NCBI GenBank assembly: GCA_023014365.1
Contig: JAEBUN010000002.1
Coordinates: forward strand, 3,893,614-3,957,613
Direction of reading: 5' to 3'
From: Lepiota brunneoincarnata
Taxonomy: Eukaryota; Basidiomycota; Agaricomycetes; Agaricales; Agaricaceae
DNA: 64,000 bases
This document shows, piece by piece, positions 45,617-55,884 of the stretch. A model generated the notes under the pieces. It was not told the origin of the DNA and ran no database searches. It was given only the letters and a program-made list of their open reading frames with translations. The position numbers and the translations under genes are program-made. How positions within the stretch are numbered: position 1 is the first letter of the stretch; every line of letters starts with the position of its first letter.

Positions 45617-47306
45617 ATGCCATCCCAGCCCTTCTCCCTCCCCAGCATCCGTGAGTTGTTCCCTGGTACGTCCCTCCAGCCATCTCGAGCCATCCCCACC
45701 ATCCACTCACAATCTCATCCAGATCACCTCGTCCACTCATCACCTGCGATGGTGAGCCTCTTGAATCCGCTTGAGAGCAAGTCTGATTCTCATCCCAATG
45801 CCCTTTTAGACACATGGCCGCCACCAGGGTGATGCCCACCCCCCCTTTCACCATCCCTCGAGGTCCCTTCCGTCACCTGCGCTACCACGCTCTGCCACTA
45901 CCATCATGCACTCACCCCAAGCACCCCCAAAGCGCCAGTCGCCTTACAACACTCATGCAGGCCTACCAAGTGGTTTTAAAGCTTCTAGCCCCACACTACC
46001 ACCCCGACCGCAAGATTCGCAATATTACTCTCGCATGTCAGTCGACGGCTCACCATCCGCCTCCCATCCCCAACCGATGTCCATCCACCACGATAACCAT
46101 CAGCGTGATCGCCAAGTTCATCCTATCCCTCAACCCCACCCGGAACGGTTTCCGAGAGGCCAAGACAATATTGACCACCACCCTGAACTCCAACCGATGT
46201 CTTCCTCGGACCCGTCACACTCTGCCAGGGTCCTCCGCCATCCAGGGATACCTTCAGGATCGTCTCCGGCGCTGCTACCCGATGAACTTGAGAACCCCAC
46301 TGATGAGGAGTCTGCTGGTGCTGGAACACCTGGCATCCCTAGGAAACACGTCTGCCCCATGTGCCACAAGGCCTTCAACCGCCCGAGCAGTCTCAAGATA
46401 CATTACAACACTCACACTGGTGCGACACGTAAGTCACCCCCCCCCCCACCCCCCATTTTGGTATCACCAAATGGTTGATTCAATGCTGATTTTCGTGTTT
46501 CAGCATTCCGTTGCCCTTGGCCTAAATGCGGCCGTGAATTCAATGTTAATTCAAATATGCGAAGGCACCTTCGTAACCACACTGCGAGTACAAATCACGA
46601 AACCCAGGAAGACGGTGCCCGCAGACGGCGACGAAGGTCGAGTACGAGCTCGGCACACCACTCAGTAGCTGTCACACAGCTACCGGCAAGCGAACCGCGT
46701 GGTCAGCTAACCGCCTCATCGCCCCATTATGCTCTTCCTCCTCATGTCTCAGAGGCGTCTCATCATTACTCTCGCTACAATTCCTACGATGGCTATGACA
46801 AGGATTATCAACGGCCCATGGACGTGGATGATGCCGATGACTACCACGCCTCTGAGGATCCGCACCGCGCTATCCGTGTACCCGTACCCGTGACACGAAT
46901 AATAGAGGAGGCTCCCCCGTCAGACTCCCGCGGGGGAACAACTCGGGCGTCACGGTATCCTTACCCCCCTCAGCTCCACCACCATTCCGACTCGTCGTCT
47001 TCTTCCGCGAGCATGCACATCCGTGCATTGACCCCTGGATCGAGCTTCCACTCTTCTTCGCCATCGCCATCACCGTCACCTTCTCTGTCACCGTCCAGTT
47101 CCGCATTCAATTCCCCTCTCTCTTCGGCCGTGACTTCTCCAGTTCATTCCCCTGCTGCATTGCCACAAGTAAAGGCAGCGGTGGCGTCTGGGGGTCAGCA
47201 GTTTCAGTATAGTCCTTCGATGCCCTATCTCAGGGTTGTTAGAGACTCTCACGTGTCGACAGCACTGAGGCCGGCGTTTGGGGGTGCCCCGCCTAGCCGG
47301 AGATGA
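45617..47306 (+). CDS. C2H2 zinc-finger transcription factor
   Basis: Likely nuclear DNA-binding regulator. Exons 45617-45665, 45723-45751, 45810-46428 and 46504-47306 sum to 1500 nt, 499 residues, with no frame break. After a short start (MPSQPFSLPSIRELFP) comes a long His/Pro/Ser-rich region. Then two C2H2 fingers: HVCPMCHKAFNRPSSLKIHY and, after the last intron, PFRCPWPKCGREFNVNSNMR ending RRHLRNH. The linker THTGATPF is canonical. A basic run (RRRRRRSS) follows and may be the nuclear localisation signal. The C-terminal 200 residues are rich in Ser and Pro and disordered. Tandem fingers of this sequence type are common in basidiomycete developmental or stress regulators. The target is unknown. 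Confidence 0.9.
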
Positions 47307-48364
47307 TCTGCGGCCATCGGCAGTTATGTTTCATGATTTGGTTATGGTTAATTGGACTATGGTCGTTGTTGTTATCATTTCTTGGTTGTCTTTCTGCTTG
47401 CTATAGGCTATCATGTGTGTCGTACCTACCTACCCCCCATCATTTGCAATTAAACGCGAGTTTCAAGCAACGAGAAAGTCATTGCCGTCGTCGCCGTCGT
47501 CCTCTTACTGTTCTTTTCATCTATCGTGGTAGCTTTGAACCGCCATCATCATCATTTGATAAAGAAGAAACGGTTTGAGACCCTACGCGGTATTATATCC
47601 CCAATCGGATTGAGCGCGTGCGCAAAAGTTGCGAGTTTTGGGTTAGTCATGTTTTGATGACGCAGTACAGGACAGGACCTAGCACAGTACAGTAAAAAGT
47701 ACAAACTAAACTTTTCCAAGGTGACCAACCAACCGCCAACCCTGGATGAAGAAGGGCTGTTAGGCGTTTTAAGGATATATTATCATTCGTTTTACCATCG
47801 CATTTGTCTGTAGTCGTCATATAAACCACACCCTCGTGATACATTGCCTTTGTTGTTGGGGGGGGGGGTGGGAGGGGATGGCCCGCGGCTTAAAACCCCG
47901 TTTCGGCGACATCAAACTCCCGGGCCGGTGGGGACGGTTTGCCGTCGTGTGTAGCAAGTAGTTCTCTATAGGATTTGGTTGTCATCACACACCGCCCACG
48001 CGTTAGGCGGGCGGGGGAACGTTTGAACGAGAGCGAGGAGAAAACTCCTGAAAAGTTGTATGTTACCTTTGGGGTATCAGACTGGCTTTGGTTACCAGGG
48101 CGTTTGCTTCAAATCGAGGAGAAAAAAAAGTAAAAATAAAAGTAAAAATAAAAGAACGGAGGAGGACGGACTTGGGGGGTAAACGTCCTTCTCGGCGAAG
48201 TAAGGGGGTGTGCTATGCAAGTCATGTCATTGTACCTGCTGCGGAACTGCGCATGCGGGGGGTTCTTTTTTGTTTGCTCATCTCAAGTGACAAATACAAA
48301 GGGCCCTCCCCCCTGGGTTATCCATATGGGGGTTCATTTTGATTTCAAACAGGGTAAGCCTCTC

Positions 48365-48384
48365 TTTTTTTTTTTTTTTTTTTT
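48365..48384. repeat. poly-T tract (20 bases)
   Basis: Uninterrupted run of about 20 T in gene-poor DNA. Confidence 0.9.
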
Positions 48385-48904
48385 CGCTTTTCTTTTTTAC
48401 TTTTCCTTTCTGATGGCGGTGGATCTTTGCAATGTTTATGTGTCGTAAGGATTGGAGTATTTTGAGATTCTTTGTATGGGTTGCTGTTTGATTTTCGGGT
48501 CTTGCGCTTCTCGAGGGATTGTCGTTCGTTTGGTCGTTCGTTCCCTCCCCCCAACCGCCCCCCTCCCCACCCCACGTGCTGATCTTTGTTGAGTTGGTAG
48601 TTTAACGATTCAGTTACATCGTGTTTCGGTTCTGTGTTGCTCCTCCCCCCCCCCCCCCCACCCCGACCCCGCTCGTATCATAGGGAGAGAGAGAGTGCGT
48701 GTCACCAGGATACAATATGAAAGTGCAACAATAAATGATATCCCGACTAAGCGGTGTATCTAAAATTACAATGTATTCTTATCATTTTGCATCCGCGCCA
48801 TCATTTCGTCGCTCAAGCAACCCCTCGCAATGATTTTCTCACTAATGCAATTAATTGCTAAGAACCAGGAATATCCTCATCGAATATGATAATCAGGCCA
48901 AAAC

Positions 48905-48920
48905 GGGGGGGGGGGGGGGG
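48905..48920. repeat. poly-G tract (about 16 bases)
   Basis: Run of G following AAAAC, with another run of about 11 G near 49039 on the same strand. Confidence 0.85.
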
Positions 48921-51321
48921 AGGGCGATTGTAACTTCTCCGATTTCCACCCATCAATCCATGTGTGTGTTGGTTGGTTTGACGTCGGAAAAAATAAAACA
49001 GCCCAAGTATGTTATTATACCCTGATATGGTTTGGGCGGGGGGGGGGGGATCGTTCGGTTCTCGAGACATTGGAGATGATGGATAGGGCATGTGTGTGAA
49101 GTGAGGGAGACGACGGGTTGGGTAGGTGATAAAACCTGATGCACGAGCGCGCATGCGGGATACCTTTGCTTTTAGTGCTGGATCAATATCGGGATTTGGA
49201 CTGAGGTGAGGGAGTGGCTGGGGTGTGATGGGACGAGAGATGATGCGCGAGAGGAGGGGGGTGTTTGAGGATGGGTATGAGGGGCATTCTATGATTCAGG
49301 CTGGGAGGAGGGTTACCAGGGTGACGCGATGGTGTACAATTTAAAGATACTCCACGCCCTTTGGCTCAGTGACTTGGAGGAGGGGGGGACACGGTTGAAT
49401 GGGGATACAAGAAAAAAAGGGTTATAACGGGTAAGGCGGGCAAGTCTTTGTTTAGGTCAGGGTTTGATCCTGGGTGATGCGACTGATGGCCTGGTTTTTG
49501 TTCCATTCTGTAGTAGGGTTCTCTTGGGATTGTCACGGGGGGAGGTGAAGCTGTTTTTGACGGCCTTGCCGAACGATGGCCGCCATCAAGCACGTCTCAA
49601 GTCAAGTCTGCAGATCCCCAGCAATAATCAGGATTTGCCAAGAACATGTGCTGTCTCTTTCGATTGAATTGGCACGCAAATCAGGGTGGCACCTGCATAA
49701 GCCGCCCATGATCGGCATACGAGAATAACATAATAGCTGTGTTTCGCACATAAAAGGTAATCTCACCAGACCCCTCTCGCCCAGCCACCCTGCACTACCA
49801 CGACCCATGAACCTTGCGCTGTTAATCACCAGACACGCAGACGGGCGGTCAAGACCCTGAGTTGCCTTACCAAACCCACATAATATAATTGGGCCTCCTT
49901 GCTCCCCGGCACACCGCGACGATTCATACCCTTTCGACTGGTTACCCTTACGTGAAAAGAACCCAGGTATTACAGCCTGTTGGAGCCGCCGGCCCGAAGG
50001 GCGTCTGGGTTATATGGAGTGGACATCAGCTGCCCCCAACCGGGTCGAGGGCTCCTTTGTTCTTTCCCATAATGTAATTGCGATTCTTTGTATCCGAACC
50101 CACCTTTACGGATAATGCTATCCAGAGATGGGGATGGGCAATCACATAAGGAGGACTATTGTCTCCGTTTTTTTTTTCTTTTTCTTCAAGTTGGGTTTAT
50201 CTCCCTTCAAACCACCGACATCGCCGAAACCCGACAACGGGGCGATGCCGAGCCCTGAGATGGGGGAGGCCCATGGGGCCACGTTTTCTGAAGCAGCGTG
50301 TACCGGGGGTGATTTCGCCTTTATCACTCTCCCCTCAGGATGGGTCTGACTCAACTCGAAAGGAATCGAGATGATACCGGCCGTGGGTGCTTTGCTCAAA
50401 TCGATGCCATCGGGGACGGCAACCCCAAAAGGAAATCTTGGCAGTCCACAGGATCGACATCAAAATAGGAACAGCCCCCTGTGATCGTACCTTTTGTCGC
50501 CCATATGTAGCCACCCCCACAGCTTGAATTCACAAAGTTTCTCTTGTGATGACGAGGCTTTGGCCCCCTCAAGGGCCCCTCCCCTCTACTCTCTACTGCT
50601 GTATGGTAAAAGATGAGTTTCCCCCCCCGTGTTATGTGAGGTGGGGACTTGTGTGTGTGTCGATTCTGATTGAACAACAGCGTTCGAGGCAGTACGCAGC
50701 CGTCAACCAGACAGCGGTGTCGTTCGGCGTTCTCATGCCTTTTCTACCATATCCAGCCAAGTAGACATGCGTTCTAGAGTTCGAGATGCCTGCCCAGTCA
50801 CTTCGTACTTGGGCGCTTGATGTTTGGTTGGTTGGTTGGAAGGGCTGGAGGGGTCACTCGCGCCGCCCTGAACCTTACACGACATGGAAGACGTCTTCTT
50901 GATTCTAGTCAAGTCTCTCCCACCAGTGAGAAACAGCTCCGCGCTTAACCCAGCTGTATGGTGAGTTTCTTGATTGCTCGTGTGACTAATTATCTTTGAG
51001 ATCAATTAGACAGATAGAAGATGGGGAAGGGTGGGTGGGTGTCAGAGAACTGCCTCTCCACCTGAATATTCCAAGTATAGGGGGTCAAGTTTAACAGCGA
51101 ATCCCAAGACGAAAGAGTGGGCATCGATCGGCCAGTGTTAGCCGAATAAACCCCCCCTCTCTTTCAACCCCCCTGCGATAATTACTGAAGTGTGAATCAC
51201 TAATCATAGCTTAATTTGTCCCGAAAAGTCAAGTCGCTATGTTTTCTTTCATCCTATTTATACAGGTCATTCCGTGCCAACCCGCGTTTCACAGGCGAAG
51301 CTTCCGAGCGTAAGCATCATT

Positions 51322-51879
51322 TCAGCACTGCTGCTGAGGGGGAGCGCCAGGGCAGCCCAAGCAGGCATTTGGCTGATTGAGACGAAAGGATCAGCAAAAG
51401 TGGCACCCCCCCAGGGCGTGGTGATGGTTGATGGTGACTTACAATAGAAAGACCTGCGGAGACAGTTTGTGCAACACACTGGAAAGCTTTGCTTGTGAGT
51501 CCGAGGACATCCGACTCGGCTACACATACAGCATATATTTTTAATCTCTGTCTCGTGTTCTGTGCAATGAATTACATACATGGCTGTTGACCACGACCTT
51601 GGGCACGTTGGATGGCGTCAAGGTTGGCGCCTATCGCTTGGCATGGAGGCAAGATACTGGTAATGCCGGAACCGATATTCAAAAGACAGCCTGAAATGGA
51701 AACAATGTGAATGCTACTACCTCTTCTGGTAGGATAAAGGCTGACTGACTGGCCAGATTGCACTGCGGCTGCTGAGCCGGTAGTTGCTGTTGGGCTTGGC
51801 GAGCAGTAATCTCGATCGGACCAGCCATGATCCTCAAGCCAAGAGTGAAGGGGATGAGAAGAGAAAGGGTGAGCTTCAT
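51322..51879 (-). CDS. small secreted cysteine-rich protein, paralogue 2
   Basis: It starts at 51879; four exons encode about 122 residues. The signal peptide region MKLTLSLLIPFTLGLRIMAG is followed by PIEITARQ and a Gln-rich stretch (AQQQLPAQQPQ). Six core cysteines have the spacing C-x4-C-x14-C-x34-C-x14-C-x2-C, with an extra C-terminal Cys (PQQQC). Conserved text: SGITSILPPCQAIGANLDAI, QRAQGRGQQP, LGLTSKAFQCVAQTVSAGL, NACLGCPGA. Stop at 51322. Intron positions are the same as in paralogue 1. The third intron holds a C/G-rich block (GGGGGG). Secreted, function unknown. It lies in unit 1 of the tandem duplication. Confidence 0.85.
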
Positions 51880-52961
51880 TGTCGAGGGGGGTAGGTGTGG
51901 CTAGAAAGTGTCTACCGGTTCTATGTCGTCAATCCAGAATCCCCTTTATTTATTTCAACCTGTAGTGTCTCTCTTTGTTTTATTTTATTACAGAAGCGAG
52001 CCAATGCAAGGCCCTCGTACTACCTCAGGTTTGTCGTAGCGGTGACAAGCGTACACGCTAGGCCAGTGTTTTCCAGACACTCTAGAAGCTACAGTTTCAG
52101 ATCGCATGTTGCTAGCCATTCACTAGAATTTATCTTTTATTTGAGGCTGAGCATATGAGAGGGGGGGCCAAAACCGGAACAGATACTCTCACCCCCTACC
52201 TCTCCTCTCTAATACCTTGGAATACAAGCTGTGATAACCTGAAAAGCCAGCCACTATCATTCAGCGGCTGACAGGCGGTATATTTGGGTCACACAATGTT
52301 CGCGATCCTTCCAAAGTTTTGGCTCGTGTTAAGGATACATCGGAAACTAAACGTGCGGCGATTACCTCTATGTCGGTTACCTCTCCTTTCCTCGTTAGCA
52401 TTTCTTATCATATGGAACCCTGACTAGAGAATGAGCCAAGGGAGGGGAAGCAGCCCTGGACTGAGAACACACAAACACAGCAATAGTCCCACACGAGCTC
52501 GGCATGGCGTGTCCATGGACTTGGCCGTCTTTGCTAGACAACTATTCTATATCCAGGACGGATGGGGACCCGTTTGTCACGCATTTCCAGTTATTGGCGT
52601 TAGGCACAAGAGTGCGGATGTAGGAAAATCCGTAGTTCGATTAGTTTACAAACCCGACGAGGTATAGCGCACACACGCTATGTGAGTGTTGTAATCGCTT
52701 TCTAACCGCTCAATTTTGACTGAAGAAACTGCAACGCCTGCAAGACGAATCATTTACCTGTACCACAGAAGTATATTAGACTGGATGTTGTTCGCTGGGG
52801 GGGTTGGTGGGTGGTTATAGCTATTCTCGAGCTCGATGAACGCTGTGTCACGTGATTTGGACGATCACCCACACCCACGTGTTCGGCCGGAACGAAAGCT
52901 CTGGGAGGGCTTCCGGACTTGCCACGGAATCCCGTGAATTAGATTTGAGCTACACAGCCTT
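51880..52961. other. 5' flank of secreted paralogue 2
   Basis: Repeated in unit 2 at 53740-54790. Contains the presumed promoter (an A/T-rich TTTATTTATTT near 51946 on the + strand) and no other gene. Confidence 0.5.
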
Positions 52962-54790
52962 CTCCACCTGAATATTCCAAGTATAGTGGGTCAGTTTTAA
53001 CAGCGGACCCAAAACGAAAGAGCGGACATCGATTAGCTAGTGTTAGCCGAATAAAAAGTCCCCCCCATCCAACCCCGCGATAATCACTGAAGTGTGAATC
53101 ACTAAAATCGTAGCTTAATTTGTCCCGAAAAGTCGAATCGCAATGTGTCTTTCATCCTATTTGTATGAGTCACTCCATCTTACCTCGTGTTTCACAGGCG
53201 AAACATAATTTCATCACTGTTGAGGGGAAGCGCCAGGGCAGCCCAAGCAAGCATTTGGCTATTGAACGAATGGATCAACGAACGTGGCCGCCCAGGGTGG
53301 TGGTGGTGGTGACATACAATAGGAAGGCCTGCGGAGACCAATCGTGCGAGACACTGGAAAGAGTTGGCTGCGAATTCGACGACGTCCGAATCGGCTATAT
53401 ACAACCATATTTTAATCTCTGTCTCAAGTTGTGCAATGAATCACATACATGGCTTTTGACCACGACCTTGGGCACGTTGGATGGCGTCAAGGCTGGCGCC
53501 TGCCGCTTGGCATGGGGGCAAGAACCTGGCACTGCCGGAGTTGATAACCAAAATACAGTCTGAAATAGAAACACTGTGAATGTCACTACCTCTTATGGTA
53601 AGATAAAGGCTGACTGACGAGCCAAATTGCACTGCGGCTGCTGAGCCGGTGGTTTCTGTTGGGCTTGGCGATCGATCGGACCAGCGATGGTCCTCAAGCC
53701 AAAAGTGAAGGGGATGAGAAGAGCAAGGGTGAGATTCATCGTTTGCAATTGATGAAGTAGGGGTGGCTAGAAAATGTCCGTGGTCTCTCCCTGTATTTTT
53801 TGTTCTTTTTACTGATGTGTGCCAATGCAGAGCGCTCGTATTACCTCGGGTGCGTCGTAGTCGGTGAGAAGCGTACATGCTAGGCAGTGTTTCCCAGATT
53901 CTCTAGAAGCTACAATGTCGGGTCGCATGTTGCTAGTCATTCACTAGATTTATCCTTCCCTTGGAGCCGAGCATATGAGCGGGAAGCTAAAACCGGAGCG
54001 GCTACCCCCACTCGAATCCTTTTTCTCACATCCCCCCCTACGTCTCCTCTCCGGTACCTTGGAATGCAAGCTGTGATACTCTGAAAAGCCAGCCACTACC
54101 ATTCAATGGCTGACAAAATTCCAAAGTCGATGTTTTTTTTTGGCCCGTGTTAGCCATACATCGGAAACTACAAGTCCAGGGCTTACCTCTATGTCGGTAC
54201 TCTCCTTTCCTCGTTAGTATTTCTATCATATGGAACCCTGACTAGAGAATGAGCCAAGCGAGGGGGACAGCCTGGACTCAGAACACACAAACACAGCAAT
54301 AGTCTCACACACGCGAGGCACGGCATGTCCATGGAGACAGCTATGCCATATCCAGGACGGATATGGGGGCCCGTTTGTCACGCATTTCCAGTTGTTGTTG
54401 GGTTAGGCGCAGGAATTCGGATGTAGGAAAATCCGTAGTTTGATTAGCTTACAAACCCGACGAGGTCTAGTGCACATACTTATGACGAGGTGAGTGTTGT
54501 AATCGGATTCTAACCGCTCAATTTTTGACTGGCAAAACTGCAACACCTGCAAGACGAAACAGGTACCTGTACCCCAGAAGTATATTAGACTGGATGTCAT
54601 TCGCTGAAGGGTTGGGGGGTGATTACATAACTCTGTGAGACCAGATTTTGGCGTCATATCGCGTGATTTTGACGATCACTGCTAATACCCGCACGTGTTT
54701 GACTAGAGTGATGTCGTATGAGGGAGTTTTGGAGGCCTCCGGACTTGCCACGGAATCCCGTAAATTAGATTCGAGCTACACAGCCTTTGG
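52962..54790. repeat. tandem segmental duplication, unit 2
   Basis: About 1.83 kb, head to tail with unit 1. It starts CTCCACCTGAATATTCCAAG and ends CACAGCCTT near 54787. It is slightly shorter because of internal deletions (for instance in the 5' flank around 53780). No direct flanking repeats typical of transposition were seen beyond the junction itself. Confidence 0.8.
53214..53739 (-). CDS. small secreted cysteine-rich protein, paralogue 3
   Basis: It starts at 53739; four exons encode about 117 residues. The signal peptide region MNLTLALLIPFTFGLRTIAG is followed by PIDRQAQQKPPAQQPQ. Six cysteines have the family spacing C-x4-C-x14-C-x34-C-x14-C-x2-C. Text includes VINSGSARFLPPCQAAGASL, DAIQRAQGRGQKP, FAANSFQCLARLVSAGLPI and NACLGCPGA. 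TGA at 53214. Four residues are missing from the pro-region relative to paralogue 2, and the extra C-terminal Cys is absent. The cysteines remain invariant while surface positions change, which suggests the copy is still under selection. Function unknown. Confidence 0.85.
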
Positions 54791-55884
54791 TATTATCTTC
54801 TAACAGCAGTGGAGCCAAACCTCATGTCTGAGCCGGAGTCTGGCTGGATAGGGGCAAGCACATGTTCCGGAAGTCAATGACGGCTGTTAGTGGTTGCGAC
54901 TAGCGCTAGTTCAACCCCCCAAGTCTACCATATATTAGGAAGTTGCGGCCCCCCTCCCCCCCCCCCAATGTGTGTGTAGACCTGCCTGGCTTGAACCATG
55001 CATGGAGGCACCCGCGTCTACACACCAAGCCCCAGAGTGTAACTTCGGTCGAAGCCGCCAAACAGGAACTGGAACACGGGAACTAAACCTCAAATGACAC
55101 AAAGAAAAATAGAAGAGAACTTGTCCAATTAGGCGCTCAGAAACCCAGTAGGAGATTGAATACAAATCGGGCTGCCCATCACGAGCGCGAACAAAGAAAA
55201 AGACGGGGGAGGGGGGGGAAAGGCCATTTTCTCCACGGAGACAAGCTGTGCCGCGGTTGAGGAATATATTTTCAACAGCTGGATAACTAATAACCAAAAA
55301 GGTTCTCCGGGGAGGGGGAGGGGAGGAACAAGGCATTATCCATACCAGTTAGATAGCCGTAATTCATAACACCCCCCGAGGGCTACCCGAGCATAATGGA
55401 AAAGGTTATCGGATCTCCTGTCAACCCACCCCCCTACCAAACTGGGAGACGAGTAGTAACCGAAGGTTGTTGTTGTGTTGAGAGCATATGTGTCGTTGTA
55501 TGCACTTAATAAACTCAGGTTAGGCTTTGATCGGGGGATCGGCAAAAAATCGGGAACAATTCAAGGTGGCCCTAGCCGACAATAGGGGATAGGGGGAGCA
55601 TTCAAACATGTGGTCGAGAATGGGTAACAAGAATTTATTGGTGAAGTAACGTTGATGATTGGGTATGGTTAAGGAGTTACAATGAAGGTACAGTATATCG
55701 CGCTAAAATACATTGCATGCTCAATTCTAAAATCTACGTGCAAGATAGGAATATTGCCATTAAAGAACCAAGAACTTGATGAAGTGAAAAGACGGTTGGA
55801 AGGGGGAGGGGGAGGGGGAGGGGAAGAGGGAAACTTTAATGGATCGGAGTGGCGCAGGGAATCCCACACCAAGGAAAGAAAAAT
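53740..55884. other. 5' flank and spacer before the MFS gene
   Basis: The first kilobase is the repeated flank. From 54790 to 55884 no gene is recognised. It contains purine-rich and C-rich tracts and a G-quadruplex-type sequence at 55802-55823. Confidence 0.45.
55802..55823 (+). repeat. GGGGGA repeat, G-quadruplex-type
   Basis: Four G runs of four to five bases, separated by single A, lie about 60 bases beyond the stop codon of the MFS gene. The pattern satisfies the usual G-quadruplex rule. Confidence 0.7.

Larger units (their letters stand above)
47307..51321. other. 4-kb gene-poor region
   Basis: No supported gene. Low-complexity tracts: G run near 47857-47866, GTAAAAATAAAA-type repeat near 48130-48154, T run at 48365-48384, C run near 48645-48659, G runs near 48905-48920 and 49039-49049. 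Open stretches of 60-100 codons on both strands are featureless. The right end from about 51051 begins the tandem duplication. Confidence 0.45.
51051..52961. repeat. tandem segmental duplication, unit 1
   Basis: About 1.9 kb. It begins at CTCCACCTGAATATTCCAAG and ends at GAGCTACACAGCCTT, directly followed by the start of unit 2. Matches to unit 2 run through the enclosed gene and far into its 5' flank, for example the block GGATGTAGGAAAATCCGTAG and the block GACTTGCCACGGAATCCCGT. Divergence is moderate, with many small indels. Each unit carries one secreted cysteine-rich gene on the minus strand. Confidence 0.8.
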
